A stretch of 64,000 nucleotides of DNA from Mycolicibacterium senegalense (GCF_019645875.1 NZ_CP081000.1:1798001-1862000); one strand, 5' to 3'; numbered from the stretch's first letter, positions 33,050 through 45,236 are shown. Translations and numbers: made by a program. Notes: generated by a model not told the origin, from the sequence alone.

Positions 33050-33463
33050 ATGTCCGATCCTGATGGCCCGATGGCCGCGATCCGCCGATACGTCGACGCG
33101 TTCAACCGGGCCGACGTCGATGCGCTGGCGGCGGTTTGTGCTGATCCGATGCAGATTCTCGACGGCATGGCGCCGCATGTGTGGCAGGGGTCGACCGCCA
33201 CCCGGGACTGGTGGCGCGACGTGCTCGCCGAGGGTGAGCACGTCGGCGCCTCGGGATATCACGTCACGCTCGGCGAGCCGCGCCACGTCGATGTCAACGG
33301 GGCGTACGGCTACGTCGTCGTTCCGACGACGATGACGTTCGACCTCAACGGGCAGCGGATCGTGCAGAACGGGGGAGTCTTCACGGTTGCGCTGCGCGAC
33401 GGTGACGACGGCTGGCGGCTGACCGCGTGGGCGTGGTCGAAGGGCATCAACAGCCCAGAATGA
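33050..33463 (+). CDS. SnoaL/NTF2-like small protein
   Basis: 137 residues with the cone-shaped NTF2 fold pattern: MAAIRRYVDAFNRADVDALAAVCADPMQILDG at the start, ATRDWWRDVL, and strands ending GGVFTVALRDGDDGWRLTAWAWSKG. The family includes small isomerases, hydrolases and binding proteins; no catalytic assignment is possible. The ATG at 33050 begins four bases after the large palindrome, so it probably shares control with the divergent dehydrogenase operon. Confidence 0.85.
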   Translation: MSDPDGPMAAIRRYVDAFNRADVDALAAVCADPMQILDGMAPHVWQGSTATRDWWRDVLAEGEHVGASGYHVTLGEPRHVDVNGAYGYVVVPTTMTFDLNGQRIVQNGGVFTVALRDGDDGWRLTAWAWSKGINSPE

Positions 33464-33496
33464 CCTGTTTGCACAGGTAAAAGGATTTTTTGGGAG

Positions 33497-33569
33497 TGCC
33501 CCCGGCAGGATTCGAACCTGCGGCCTTCTGCTCCGGAGGCAGACGCTCTATCCCCTGAGCTACGGGGGC
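33497..33569 (-). tRNA. argV: tRNA-Arg (anticodon CCG)
   Basis: 73 bases. Acceptor stem GCCCCCG at 33563-33569 pairs with CGGGGGC at 33498-33504, discriminator A at 33497, CCA not encoded. D arm has AGCTCAGGGGATAGAGC. The anticodon stem TCTGC/GCAGA holds loop CTCCGGA with CCG at 33534-33536, reading CGG. The T arm has GGTTCGAATCC. It is divergent from argS, as in M. tuberculosis (symbol from memory). Confidence 0.97.
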
Positions 33570-33675
33570 GCGGGGCTGGAAACCAGCTGCGCCGATTGGG
33601 CTTGCATAGCGTAGCGCATGGAAGCGCGAATACGGATTCGGGGCGCGGGGACCCCAGACCATAGGATGGACCCTC

Positions 33676-35325
33676 GTGACCCCCGCCGACCTTGCAGAGC
33701 TGCTCAAGGCCACTGCCGCCGCAGTGCTGACCGAACACGACCTGGACCCCGCCGCGTTGCCCGACACCGTCACGGTCGAGCGTCCGCGCAACCTCGAGCA
33801 CGGCGACTACGCGACCAACCTCGCGCTGCAGCTCGGTAAGAAGGTCGGCGTCAATCCGCGCGAGCTGGCCGGCTGGCTGGCCACCGCTCTGGCCGCGGCC
33901 GACGGCATCTCGGCCGCCGAGGTCGCCGGGCCCGGGTTCGTCAACCTGCGCATCGAGGCGTCCGCACAGGGCGTCATCGTCACCAACGTGCTGGCCGCAG
34001 CGGACACGTACGGCAACTCCGCCGAGCTGGACGAGAAGGTCAACCTCGAGTTCGTCTCGGCCAACCCGACCGGACCGATCCACATCGGCGGCACCCGCTG
34101 GGCCGCGGTGGGCGACGCGCTGGGCAGGCTGCTGACCACCCAGGGCGCCGACGTCACCCGCGAGTACTACTTCAACGACCACGGCGCACAGATCGACCGG
34201 TTCGCCCGCTCACTGGTCGCCGCCGCCAAGGGGGAGCCGGCCCCGGAGGATGGCTACGCCGGCACCTACATCAACGACATCGCCGCTTCCGTGCTGGCCA
34301 AGCGGCCCGACGTGATGAGCTTGACCGACGACGAGCGCCAGGAGACGTTCCGCGCGATCGGCGTGGACCTGATGTTCGCCCACATCAAGGAATCGCTGCA
34401 CGAGTTCGGCACCGACTTCGATGTGTACACCCACGAAGACTCGATGCACACCTCCGGCCGGGTCGACCAGGCCATCGCCAAGCTGCGCGAGACCGGCAAC
34501 ATCTACGAGAAGGACGGCGCAACCTGGTTGCGCACCACCGAATTCGGGGATGACAAGGACCGCGTCGTCATCAAGAGCGACGGCAACGCCGCCTACATCG
34601 CCGGCGACCTCGCCTACTACCTCGACAAGCGCAAGCGCGGATTCGACCTGTGCATCTACATGCTCGGCGCCGACCACCACGGCTACATCGCGCGTCTGAA
34701 GGCCGCTGCCGCGGCGCTCGGGGACGACCCGGACACCGTCGAGGTGCTGATCGGCCAGATGGTCAACCTGGTCCGCGACGGCCAGCCGGTACGGATGAGC
34801 AAGCGCGCCGGCACCGTGATCACCCTCGATGATCTGGTCGAGGCCATCGGTGTCGATGCCGCGCGGTACTCGCTCATCCGCTCCTCTGTGGACACCCCGA
34901 TCGACATCGATCTGGCGTTGTGGTCCAGTGCGTCCAACGAAAACCCGGTTTACTACGTGCAATACGCGCACGCGCGGCTGTCCGCCTTGTCACGGAACGC
35001 TGTTGATCTCGGCGTCACCGCCGACACTGCTCACCTGGATCTGCTGACCCACGAAAAAGAAGGCGTCCTGATCCGCAACCTCGGTGAGTTCCCCCGGGTG
35101 CTCAAAGCCGCTGCCGCCCTGCGCGAACCGCACCGCGTGTGCCGGTACCTGGAGGACCTGGCCGGCGACTACCACCGGTTCTACGACGCCTGCCGCGTGC
35201 TGCCGCAGGGCGACGAAGAACCCGGCGAACTCAACTCCGCGCGTCTGGCGCTGTGCGAGGCGACGCGCCAGGTGATCGCCAACGGTCTGGCCATCCTGGG
35301 TGTCACCGCTCCGGAGCGCATGTGA
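33676..35325 (+). CDS. argS: Arginyl-tRNA synthetase
   Basis: 549 residues, class I. The N-terminal Add-1 domain (about 1-90) contains [17 protein letters not shown]. The catalytic core has [11 protein letters not shown] with HIGG at 136-139 (the HIGH motif in this branch) and MSKRAG at 374-379 in the place of KMSKS. A DALR anticodon-binding domain (about 430-549) ends [10 protein letters not shown]. It charges tRNA-Arg in the cytoplasm. It starts at GTG 33676. The tRNA-Arg(CCG) gene lies just upstream on the other strand. Confidence 0.97.
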   Translation: MTPADLAELLKATAAAVLTEHDLDPAALPDTVTVERPRNLEHGDYATNLALQLGKKVGVNPRELAGWLATALAAADGISAAEVAGPGFVNLRIEASAQGVIVTNVLAAADTYGNSAELDEKVNLEFVSANPTGPIHIGGTRWAAVGDALGRLLTTQGADVTREYYFNDHGAQIDRFARSLVAAAKGEPAPEDGYAGTYINDIAASVLAKRPDVMSLTDDERQETFRAIGVDLMFAHIKESLHEFGTDFDVYTHEDSMHTSGRVDQAIAKLRETGNIYEKDGATWLRTTEFGDDKDRVVIKSDGNAAYIAGDLAYYLDKRKRGFDLCIYMLGADHHGYIARLKAAAAALGDDPDTVEVLIGQMVNLVRDGQPVRMSKRAGTVITLDDLVEAIGVDAARYSLIRSSVDTPIDIDLALWSSASNENPVYYVQYAHARLSALSRNAVDLGVTADTAHLDLLTHEKEGVLIRNLGEFPRVLKAAAALREPHRVCRYLEDLAGDYHRFYDACRVLPQGDEEPGELNSARLALCEATRQVIANGLAILGVTAPERM

Positions 35326-36746
35326 ACGCGCACCCCGCCGGGCCCCGGCACGCCGACGAGGTGCACCACGCCGGTGCTCCCGAGAAGCCGCAGAGCCCGG
35401 AAGAAGTGATGCTGCTGGCCCCGAACGTGTGGCCACGCAACCTGGTTCGCGGCGGCGACGGTGTGGTGTCCATCGCCGGAGTGCCGGTCACCGAGTTGGC
35501 GGCCGAGTACGGCACCCCGCTGTTCGTGATCGACGAGGACGACTTCCGCTCCCGTTGCCGCGACATCGCTGCCGCCTTCGGCGGCGGTGAGTACGTGCAC
35601 TACGCCGCCAAGGCCTTTCTGTGCAGTGAGGTCGCGCGGTGGGTCAACCAGGAAGGCCTGTCGCTCGACGTGGCGACCGGGGGAGAGCTGGCCGTTGCGC
35701 TGCACGCCGGCTTCCCGCCGGAACGAATCACCCTGCACGGCAACAACAAATCCGTTGCCGAACTGGCCACTGCGGTCGAAGTCGGAGTCGGACATGTGGT
35801 GGTCGACTCGCTGATCGAAATCGAGCGTCTGAATGAGGTCGCCGGAGCCGCGGGCATCGTCCAGGACGTGCTCGTGCGGGTAACCCCGGGTGTGGAGGCA
35901 CACACCCACGAGTTCATCTCCACCGCCCACGAGGACCAGAAGTTCGGCCTGTCGCTGGCCAGTGGCGCGGCCATGGACGCGGTGCGCAAGGTCTTCGCCA
36001 CCGACAACCTGCGGCTGGTCGGACTGCACTGCCATGTCGGCAGCCAGATCTTCGACGTGGCCGGCTTTGAGGTGGCCGCCCACCGGGTGATCGGATTGCT
36101 GCGTGACGTGGTGTCGGAATTCGGTGTGGAGAAGACCGCCCAGATGTCGATCATCGACCTCGGTGGCGGTCTCGGGATTTCCTATGTGCCGCAAGATGAC
36201 CCGCCGCCGATGCAGGAGCTTGCGGACAAGCTCAAAGCCATCGTGCGCAGCGAGTCCGAGGCCGTGGGGTTGCCGACGCCGAAGCTCGTGGTCGAGCCGG
36301 GGCGCGCCATCGCCGGGCCGGGCACCATCACCCTCTACGAGGTGGGCACCGTCAAAGACGTGGCGGTCAGCGCCACCGCGCAGCGCCGCTACGTCAGCGT
36401 CGACGGCGGCATGAGTGACAACATCCGCCCCGCCCTGTACGGCGCCGAGTACGACGCGCGTCTGGTGTCGCGATTCAGCGACGCCTCCGCGGCGCTGGCC
36501 CGTATCGTCGGGAAGCACTGCGAGACCGGTGACATCATCGTCCGTGACACCTGGGTCTCCGATGACATCGCGCCCGGTGACCTGCTGGCAGTCGCCGCGA
36601 CCGGTGCCTACTGCTACTCGATGTCGAGCCGGTACAACCTGCTGTGCCGCCCCGCCGTGGTCGCCGTGAAAGACGGCAAGACGCGGCTGGTGCTCCGTCG
36701 GGAAACCGTCGACGATCTTTTGAGCCTGGAGGTGAGTGGTCAATGA
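35322..36746 (+). CDS. lysA: Diaminopimelate decarboxylase
   Basis: 474 residues. Last step of lysine synthesis, decarboxylating meso-diaminopimelate with PLP. The PLP lysine is Lys97 ([10 protein letters not shown]); HVGSQIF, the phosphate-binding [19 protein letters not shown] and the substrate/dimer motif HCETGDI are present. The start is GTG 35322, overlapping the argS stop by four bases (GTGA); it adds some 25 residues to the N-terminus relative to the 447-residue M. tuberculosis enzyme, so a downstream start is possible. The stop overlaps the next ATG. Confidence 0.95.
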   Translation: MNAHPAGPRHADEVHHAGAPEKPQSPEEVMLLAPNVWPRNLVRGGDGVVSIAGVPVTELAAEYGTPLFVIDEDDFRSRCRDIAAAFGGGEYVHYAAKAFLCSEVARWVNQEGLSLDVATGGELAVALHAGFPPERITLHGNNKSVAELATAVEVGVGHVVVDSLIEIERLNEVAGAAGIVQDVLVRVTPGVEAHTHEFISTAHEDQKFGLSLASGAAMDAVRKVFATDNLRLVGLHCHVGSQIFDVAGFEVAAHRVIGLLRDVVSEFGVEKTAQMSIIDLGGGLGISYVPQDDPPPMQELADKLKAIVRSESEAVGLPTPKLVVEPGRAIAGPGTITLYEVGTVKDVAVSATAQRRYVSVDGGMSDNIRPALYGAEYDARLVSRFSDASAALARIVGKHCETGDIIVRDTWVSDDIAPGDLLAVAATGAYCYSMSSRYNLLCRPAVVAVKDGKTRLVLRRETVDDLLSLEVSGQ

Positions 36747-38058
36747 GTGAAAAGCCCATCGGCGTAGCGGTATTGGGGCTGGGCAACGTCGGCAGTGAAG
36801 TGGTGCGCATCATCAACGAGAGCGCCGCCGACCTCGCCGCCCGCATCGGCGCTCCGCTCGAGGTGCGCGGCATCGGTGTCCGCAAGGTCTCCGGCGACCG
36901 GGGCGTGCCCAAGGGCCTGCTCACCGACGACATCATGGAACTGGTGTCGCGGGACGACGTCGACATCGTGGTCGAGCTGATGGGTCCGGTCAAGCCGGCC
37001 CGCAAGGCCATCCTGGCCGCGCTCGAACAGGGCAAGTCGGTGGTCACCGCCAACAAGGCGCTGATGGCCCAATCCACCGGAGAATTGGCCCAAGCCGCCG
37101 AAAAGGCCCGCGTCGACTTGTATTTCGAGGCCGCGGTGGCCGGCGCCATCCCGGTCATCCGCCCGCTGACCCAGTCGATGGCCGGTGACACTGTGCTGAG
37201 GGTGGCCGGCATCGTCAACGGCACCACCAACTACATCCTGTCCGAGATGGACAGCACCGGAGCCGATTACAGCTCGGCGCTGGCCGACGCGAGCGCGCTG
37301 GGTTACGCGGAGGCCGACCCCACCGCCGACGTCGAGGGCTACGACGCCGCGGCCAAGGCCGCGATCCTGGCCTCGATCGCTTTCCACACCCGCGTCACCG
37401 CCGACGACGTATACCGGGAAGGCATCACCAAGGTGAGCGCCGCCGACTTCGAGTCGGCCCGCGCCTTGGGCTGCACCATCAAACTGCTGGCCATCTGCGA
37501 ACGGCTGACCACAGACGAAGGCAAGCAACGGGTTTCGGCGCGGGTCTATCCGGCACTGGTGCCATTGACCCACCCGCTGGCGGCGGTCAACGGCGCCTTC
37601 AACGCGGTGGTGGTCGAGGCCGAGGCGGCCGGCCGGCTGATGTTCTACGGCCAGGGTGCCGGGGGAGCGCCGACCGCGTCGGCGGTGATGGGCGACGTCG
37701 TGATGGCCGCGCGCAACCGGGTCCAGGGCGGCCGTGGTCCGCGGGAATCCAAGTACGCCAAGCTGCCGATCGCACCGATCGGATTCATCCCCACTCGCTA
37801 CTACGTCAACATGAACGTCTCGGATCGGCCCGGCGTGTTGTCCGCTGTGGCAGCCGAATTCGCCAAGCGTGAGGTCAGCATCGCCGAAGTCCGTCAGGAG
37901 GGCATGGTCGACGAGGAGGGGCAGCCGTGTGGCGCTCGCATCGTCGTGGTCACCCACCAGGCCACCGATGCCGCGCTCTCGGAAACCGTCGAGGCGCTGG
38001 CCGATCTCGACGTGGTGCAGACCATCAACAGCGTGCTGCGTATGGAAGGAACGAACGC

Positions 38059-38062
<4 letters not shown>
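36743..38062 (+). CDS. hom: Homoserine dehydrogenase
   Basis: 439 residues. NAD(P)H reduction of aspartate semialdehyde to homoserine, the branch to threonine and methionine. The Rossmann GLGNVGS is at 12-18, VTANKALM and [10 protein letters not shown] follow, and the catalytic region has [10 protein letters not shown] and [17 protein letters not shown] with the substrate Lys downstream. A C-terminal ACT domain (about 350-435, [20 protein letters not shown]) implies threonine feedback. Named thrA in M. tuberculosis. ATGA overlaps with both lysA and thrC. Confidence 0.96.
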
Positions 38063-40112
<2,050 letters not shown>

Positions 40113-40425
40113 CGATTGAGCAGCACAAGGAGCAGCAGACACCACACGCCCAGCGTTGATGTTGCTTGATTACTTCACCAAAGCGAGTTATTCTCGCTCT
40201 CGTCCAGCACTCGCAGGGTCTCTGCCTGCGTCGACACCAGGACGACCACCCAATCTTCTTGTGTTCTACTCGTGGACTGACGGTTCGCCGTATATCGGCG
40301 AATCCTGGCGATCGCCGTTGCGCAGGCGACGGTGTGAGCTACGCGCTCAGCGGTTCAGCTGATCGCGCATCGACCTTTGGGGAACCCTCGCACGACCTGA
40401 TGAGCGGGGGAAAGAAAGGAAATCC
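40113..40425 (+). promoter_or_regulatory. rho 5' leader region with two hairpins
   Basis: 313 bp without a convincing gene. Besides the promoter it holds a CGCAGG/CCTGCG stem at 40212-40230 (7-base loop) and a perfect TTCGCCG/CGGCGAA stem at 40284-40302 (5-base loop). Rho is known to limit its own transcription in other bacteria, so a regulatory leader is plausible. AAAGGA lies before the GTG start. Confidence 0.5.
40166..40194 (+). promoter_or_regulatory. Predicted rho promoter
   Basis: TTGATT at 40166-40171 and TATTCT at 40189-40194 with a 17-bp spacer fit a sigma-A promoter. Start of transcription near 40201 would give rho a leader of about 225 bases. Confidence 0.5.
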
Positions 40426-42414
40426 GTGACAGATACGGACCTCTTCACGGCTGACAGCGCCAATGGCGCTGGGGATTTACCGCAAGCCGTGACATCTGAA
40501 AGCACTGCGACCGCTGACACCGCGGCTGCGCGGCGCGCTTCGAGCGCCCGGCCTGCGTCGCTGTCGACCATGGTGCTGCCTGAGCTGCGCGCGCTCGCCA
40601 AGGAAATCGGTGTTGAAGGCGCGTCCGGTCTGCGCAAGAGTGAGCTGATCGCAGCTATCCGCGCCCATCGTGGCGAGTCCAACGGTGCCAACGAGGCCGC
40701 CAAGAGCGCCCCCGCCGAGGCCCAGCCGGACGCGGGCGCCGAAGCCGCTGAGCAGCCCGCGCCGCGGCGTCGTGAGCGTCGAGCATCCTCGCGTCAGGCC
40801 GGTGCCCCGGCCGCCGACGCCAAGGACGAGGCGGGCACCGAGGGTGCCAAGGCTGAGGCGAAGGCCGATTCCGCTGCCGAGGCCGGCAGCAAGGACGCCG
40901 AGCCTGCCGCTGAGCAGCAGGAAAAGCCCGCCAAGCAGGACAAGCGCGAGCGTCAGGAACGTCGCGAGAAGCGTGAGCAGTCCGACGGCGAGAACAAGGC
41001 CGACAACAAGCAGGACGACAAGCGCGACCAGAAGCAGGACCGCGACCAGAAGCAGGACAAGGGCCAGGGCCGCGACCAGTCCGATCAGCAGGACAACCAG
41101 CAGAATCGGGGCGGTAACTCGTCGGGCAACAACAACGACGACGACGGCGACGGTGAAGGCCGTCAGGGCCGCCGTGGCCGCCGGTTCCGCGACCGTGACC
41201 GGCGCCGTCGCGGCGAGCGTGGCGGCGAGGGCGGTAACGAGACCGAGCTGCGGGAGGACGACGTCGTCCAGCCCGTCGCCGGCATCCTCGACGTCCTGGA
41301 CAACTACGCATTCGTCCGCACGTCGGGCTACCTGGCCGGGCCGAACGACGTCTACGTGTCGATGAACATGGTGCGCAAGAACGGTCTGCGTCGTGGTGAC
41401 GCGGTCACCGGCGCCGTCCGCGTGCCCCGCGAGGGCGAGGGCGGCGGCAACAACCCGCGGCAGAAGTTCAACCCGCTGGTGCGCCTGGACAGCGTCAACG
41501 GCGGTCCGGTGGAAGCGGCCAAGAACCGGCCCGACTTCACCAAGCTGACCCCTCTGTACCCGAACCAGCGGCTGCGCCTGGAGACCACGCCCGAGCGGCT
41601 GACCACCCGTGTGATCGACCTGATCATGCCGATCGGTAAGGGACAGCGTGCCCTGATCGTGTCGCCGCCCAAGGCCGGTAAGACCACGATCATGCAGGAC
41701 ATCGCCAACGCGATCACCAAGAACAACCCGGAATGCCACCTGATGGTGGTGCTCGTCGACGAGCGTCCGGAAGAGGTCACCGACATGCAGCGCTCGGTCA
41801 AGGGTGAGGTCATCGCCTCGACCTTCGACCGCCCGCCGTCAGACCACACCCAGGCCGCCGAGCTGGCGATCGAGCGGGCCAAGCGCCTGGTCGAGCAGGG
41901 CAAGGACGTCGTGGTGCTGCTGGACTCGATCACCCGTCTGGGCCGCGCGTACAACAACGCGTCGCCGGCCTCGGGCCGCATCCTGTCCGGTGGTGTGGAC
42001 TCCACCGCGCTGTACCCGCCGAAGCGGTTCCTCGGCGCGGCCCGCAACATCGAGCACGGCGGCTCGCTGACCATCATCGCCACGGCGATGGTCGAGACCG
42101 GCTCCACCGGTGACACCGTGATCTTCGAGGAGTTCAAGGGCACCGGCAACGCCGAGCTCAAGCTCGACCGCAAGATCGCCGAGCGCCGGGTGTTCCCCGC
42201 GGTCGACGTCAACCCGTCGGGCACCCGCAAGGACGAGCTGCTGCTCAGCCCGGACGAGTTCGCGATCGTGCACAAGCTGCGCCGGGTGCTCTCGGGCCTC
42301 GACAGCCACCAGGCCATCGACCTGCTGATGAGCCAGCTGCGCAAGACCAAGAACAACTACGAGTTCCTGGTCCAGGTCTCCAAGACCGCGCCCGGCTCGA
42401 TGGACGTCGACTAA
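40426..42414 (+). CDS. rho: Transcription termination factor Rho (actinobacterial, with long insertion)
   Basis: 662 residues, far longer than the 419 of E. coli Rho. Rho_N helices at about 46-82 (LSTMVLPELRALAKEIGVEG) are separated from the OB RNA-binding domain (about 280-350, VAGILDVLDNYAFVRTSGYL) by some 190 residues rich in Ala, Glu, Lys, then Asp, Gln, Asn, Arg. This insertion is typical of actinobacteria and probably disordered, RNA-binding and phase-separating. The ATPase core has P-loop PPKAGKTT (about 414-421), Walker B VVVLLDSITRLGRA and the R-loop region. Hexameric RNA translocase ending transcription. GTG start; a strong terminator follows. Confidence 0.96.
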   Translation: MTDTDLFTADSANGAGDLPQAVTSESTATADTAAARRASSARPASLSTMVLPELRALAKEIGVEGASGLRKSELIAAIRAHRGESNGANEAAKSAPAEAQPDAGAEAAEQPAPRRRERRASSRQAGAPAADAKDEAGTEGAKAEAKADSAAEAGSKDAEPAAEQQEKPAKQDKRERQERREKREQSDGENKADNKQDDKRDQKQDRDQKQDKGQGRDQSDQQDNQQNRGGNSSGNNNDDDGDGEGRQGRRGRRFRDRDRRRRGERGGEGGNETELREDDVVQPVAGILDVLDNYAFVRTSGYLAGPNDVYVSMNMVRKNGLRRGDAVTGAVRVPREGEGGGNNPRQKFNPLVRLDSVNGGPVEAAKNRPDFTKLTPLYPNQRLRLETTPERLTTRVIDLIMPIGKGQRALIVSPPKAGKTTIMQDIANAITKNNPECHLMVVLVDERPEEVTDMQRSVKGEVIASTFDRPPSDHTQAAELAIERAKRLVEQGKDVVVLLDSITRLGRAYNNASPASGRILSGGVDSTALYPPKRFLGAARNIEHGGSLTIIATAMVETGSTGDTVIFEEFKGTGNAELKLDRKIAERRVFPAVDVNPSGTRKDELLLSPDEFAIVHKLRRVLSGLDSHQAIDLLMSQLRKTKNNYEFLVQVSKTAPGSMDVD

Positions 42415-42427
42415 CCCCGACAACGTG

Positions 42428-42456
42428 AAAGGCCCCCGATCATTCGGGGGCCTTTT
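42428..42456 (+). terminator. Intrinsic terminator after rho
   Basis: AAAGGCCCCCGA at 42428-42439, loop TCAT, perfect complement at 42444-42455, ending in TTTT. A textbook GC-rich stem with U-tail, 13 bp after the rho stop and before a convergent TetR gene. Confidence 0.93.
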
Positions 42457-42472
42457 GCGTACCGTCGGGAGG

Positions 42473-43105
42473 TCAGCCGCGAAGCCCGGGCATCAGATAA
42501 CGCCGCACTTGCGCCAGGACTGCGTCCTCGTCGCTGGGGTCGAGGGTGTTGCCGGGCACCGTTGCGAGCGAGATCAGTACGCGCGCAACCCATTCCGATG
42601 CTTCGGGAATGTCGATGTCGGCGCGGACCTCACCGCGGTCGCGGGCGGCAGCCAGATACGGGGACCAGAATTCGGCTAGGTCGGGGATCATGCCCTGCAC
42701 GCCGGCGCCGGCGCAGGCGGCGAATTCCTCGGGTTCGTCGGTGCGGAGTTTCATCAACACCGCGCCCGGATCGTCGTACGCCCTCAGGCCGTTTCCGACG
42801 CCCCAGGCGATCTGGCGGTCCAAGCCGTCGATCTGCTCAAGCACGGCCTGGGCTTCCGACCAGAACGTGTCATTGAGCCGGACGATCACCGCGCCCAGCA
42901 GAGTCACCTTGTCGGGGAAGTGCCGATAGAGCCACCCGCGGGACACTCCTGCGGCCTCGGCCACCTCCGAGACCGTGGTCGCGCGAATCCCCTTGGTCCG
43001 TAAGCATTCTTCCGCGGCGTCGATCAGTCGATCTCGCACGCTGCGGGGTGCCGTGGTGCTGGTCAACTGCGGCGTCTCCTGGTCTTCGGATCGGGTTAGG
43101 TACAT
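42473..43105 (-). CDS. TetR-family transcriptional regulator
   Basis: 210 residues. The N-terminal helix-turn-helix (about 22-68) reads RDRLIDAAEECLRTKGIRATTVSEVAEAAGVSRGWLYRHFPDKVTLL, the standard TetR pattern; the rest is a helical ligand and dimer domain. It is divergent from an acyl-CoA ligase gene (85-bp gap), the usual arrangement for a repressor of a lipid gene. This pair is absent between rho and rpmE in M. tuberculosis. ATG 43105 was chosen; the frame extends 11 codons upstream. Confidence 0.9.
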   Translation of the reverse strand: MYLTRSEDQETPQLTSTTAPRSVRDRLIDAAEECLRTKGIRATTVSEVAEAAGVSRGWLYRHFPDKVTLLGAVIVRLNDTFWSEAQAVLEQIDGLDRQIAWGVGNGLRAYDDPGAVLMKLRTDEPEEFAACAGAGVQGMIPDLAEFWSPYLAAARDRGEVRADIDIPEASEWVARVLISLATVPGNTLDPSDEDAVLAQVRRYLMPGLRG

Positions 43106-43190
43106 GATTCTGCCAAGGGCGTATCCGTCGCGCCACAACCATGGTAGACAGTTTTCTAATTCTGTTCACCAAGCCTTGGGGAATCATCGG

Positions 43191-44744
43191 ATGGCCGAAA
43201 CGCTGCAGCAGTTGCTCCGCGAGCGCGAAGAGGGTGACACCGTCGCCGTCAAATACGGCGACCGCACCTGGACCTGGCGGGAGCACGTCGCGGAGGCAAA
43301 GGCCCAGGCGGCCACGTTGATCGGGATGGCCGATCCGCGGCGTCCCCTGCATGTCGGCGCCCTGCTGGGCAACACCCCGGACATGCTGACCGCGCTGGCG
43401 GCTGCGGCGCTCGGCGGCTACGTGCTGTGCGGCATCAACAACACCCGCCGCGGCGATGCGCTGGCGCGCGACATCGCCCGGGTCGAGTGTCAGGTCGTGC
43501 TGGTCGACGATCAGCACCGTGCATTGCTCGACGGCGTCGACCTGCCCGGCGTCACCGTCATCAACGTTTCGGAAACCACCTGGTCGCGGCAGGAGCTCAC
43601 CCCGCACCGTGAGGTGGGGCCCGACGACACCTTCATGATGATCTTCACCTCGGGCACCAGCGGCGAGCCCAAGGCCGTCCAGGTGGCGCACTCCATCGTG
43701 CTGTTCTCCGCCGCCGCCCTGGTGCAGCGCTACGACCTCACCGAGGCCGACACCTGCTACCTGGCCATGCCGCTGTTCCACTCGAACGGCGTGTACGCAG
43801 GGTGGGGAGTGGCCCTCAGTTCGGGCGCGGCGATGGCTCCGGCGCAGTTCTCGGCGTCCGGCTTCCTGCCGGACATCCGCCGCTACGGCGCCACCTACAT
43901 GAACTACGTCGGCAAGCCGCTGGCCTACATCCTGGCCACCGCTGAGCAGCCCGACGACCACGACAACCCGCTGCGAGTGGCGTTCGGCAACGAGGCGGCC
44001 GACCGCGATATCGACGAGTTCAGCCGCAGGTTCGGCTGCAGCGTGTGGGACGGCTTCGGCTCCACGGAACTGGCCATCATCATCACCCGTTCCGAGGGCA
44101 CCCCGGCCGGCAGCGTCGGCCAGGGTTTCCCCGGGGTGGCGATCTACGATCCGGAGACCGTGACCGAATGCGAGGTCGCACAGTTCGACCACACCGGCGC
44201 ACTGATCAACGCCGACGCCGCCACCGGTGAACTCGTCAACACCAACGGCAGCGGGATGTTCCGCGGCTACCACAACGATCAGGACGCTACCGATGAACGG
44301 TTGCGGCACGGCATGTACTGGTCGGGCGACCTGGCCTACCGGGACGCCGACGGCTGGATCTACCTGGCCGGCCGTACCGCGGACTGGATGCGGGTGGACG
44401 GCGAGAACATCACAGCGGCACCCATCGAGCGGATCCTGTTGCGCCAACCGGTGATCAGCCGCGTTGCGGTCTACCCGGTGCCCGACGAGTTCGTCGGCGA
44501 TCAGGTGATGGCAGCCATCGTCCTGCGCGACGGCCGGCAGCTCACGCCCGACGAGTTCGGCGCATTCCTGGCCCAGCAGCAGGACCTGTCACCGAAATCC
44601 TGGCCCCGTTACGTCTGGATCGCCGAGGATCTGCCCAGCACCGCGACCAACAAGATCCTCAAGCGCGAACTCGTCGCACTGGGTGCCGATCCGGCCGGAC
44701 GGGTGCTCTGGAAGCGCGACGGCACGGCGTACGCGACTCTGTGA
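43191..44744 (+). CDS. Fatty-acyl-CoA ligase (FadD1-like)
   Basis: 517 residues, ANL superfamily. The P-loop is IFTSGTSGEPKAVQVAHS (about 150-167). WDGFGSTEL holds the adenine-binding motif, YWSGDLAYRDADGWIYLAGRTADWMRVDGENI the hinge and A8 region, and SSTATNKILKREL-type ending (LPSTATNKILKREL) the A10 lysine. It activates a carboxylic acid to the CoA ester; similarity to mycobacterial FadD1/FadD17 is from memory. It starts at ATG 43191; the divergent TetR gene probably controls it. Confidence 0.88.
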   Translation: MAETLQQLLREREEGDTVAVKYGDRTWTWREHVAEAKAQAATLIGMADPRRPLHVGALLGNTPDMLTALAAAALGGYVLCGINNTRRGDALARDIARVECQVVLVDDQHRALLDGVDLPGVTVINVSETTWSRQELTPHREVGPDDTFMMIFTSGTSGEPKAVQVAHSIVLFSAAALVQRYDLTEADTCYLAMPLFHSNGVYAGWGVALSSGAAMAPAQFSASGFLPDIRRYGATYMNYVGKPLAYILATAEQPDDHDNPLRVAFGNEAADRDIDEFSRRFGCSVWDGFGSTELAIIITRSEGTPAGSVGQGFPGVAIYDPETVTECEVAQFDHTGALINADAATGELVNTNGSGMFRGYHNDQDATDERLRHGMYWSGDLAYRDADGWIYLAGRTADWMRVDGENITAAPIERILLRQPVISRVAVYPVPDEFVGDQVMAAIVLRDGRQLTPDEFGAFLAQQQDLSPKSWPRYVWIAEDLPSTATNKILKRELVALGADPAGRVLWKRDGTAYATL

Positions 44745-44891
44745 CGCGCAAACGGCGCGGGGAATAGGCCCCGGTCATCGGGCGTTTAGGAGGTTGGCGG
44801 TTGACCTGGCATAATGGACCGCCGACCCTCGGTCCCGGTTCACGTCCATCTGAATTGCGGGCGACCCGGGCCAACGATTGAAGAGGAACCC

Positions 44892-45134
44892 ATGAAAACA
44901 GGTATTCACCCTGAGTATGTCGAGACCACGGTGCACTGTGGTTGCGGCAACACCTTCCAGACCCGCAGCACCAAGCAGAGCGGCCAGATCGTGGTCGAGG
45001 TCTGCTCGCAGTGCCACCCGTTCTACACCGGCAAGCAGAAGATCCTCGACAGCGGCGGCCGCGTGGCCCGCTTCGAGAAGCGGTACGGCAAGCGCAAGCC
45101 TGCCGGCGATCAGGCTGCCGCAGCCGACAAGTAG
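44892..45134 (+). CDS. rpmE: 50S ribosomal protein L31, zinc-binding form
   Basis: 80 residues. [22 protein letters not shown] and [16 protein letters not shown] are the L31 signatures. The cysteines at 16, 18, 38 and 41 (CxC and CxxC) identify the zinc-containing form, so a zinc-free paralogue may exist elsewhere for zinc limitation. GAGGAA precedes the ATG at 44892. A short leader (44745-44891) separates it from the acyl-CoA ligase gene. Confidence 0.96.
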   Translation: MKTGIHPEYVETTVHCGCGNTFQTRSTKQSGQIVVEVCSQCHPFYTGKQKILDSGGRVARFEKRYGKRKPAGDQAAAADK

Positions 45135-45236
45135 CTACGTCAACAGCGCCCGATCTGTCGCATACGCGTCAGATCTGGGCGCTGTTCTCGTTTCCGGGAA
45201 CAAGTTGGCGGCACAAGTGGAAAGGATGTGGCTGAC

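Noticed and set aside
40159..40362. Possible leader peptide gene before rho
   Set aside because: Its ATG lies upstream of the predicted transcription start, there is no ribosome binding site and the sequence shows no conserved features.
40477..41739. Reverse-strand 420-codon frame opposite rho
   Set aside because: Val/Leu-rich repetitive translation produced by the low-complexity insertion of rho; no start signal or known domain.
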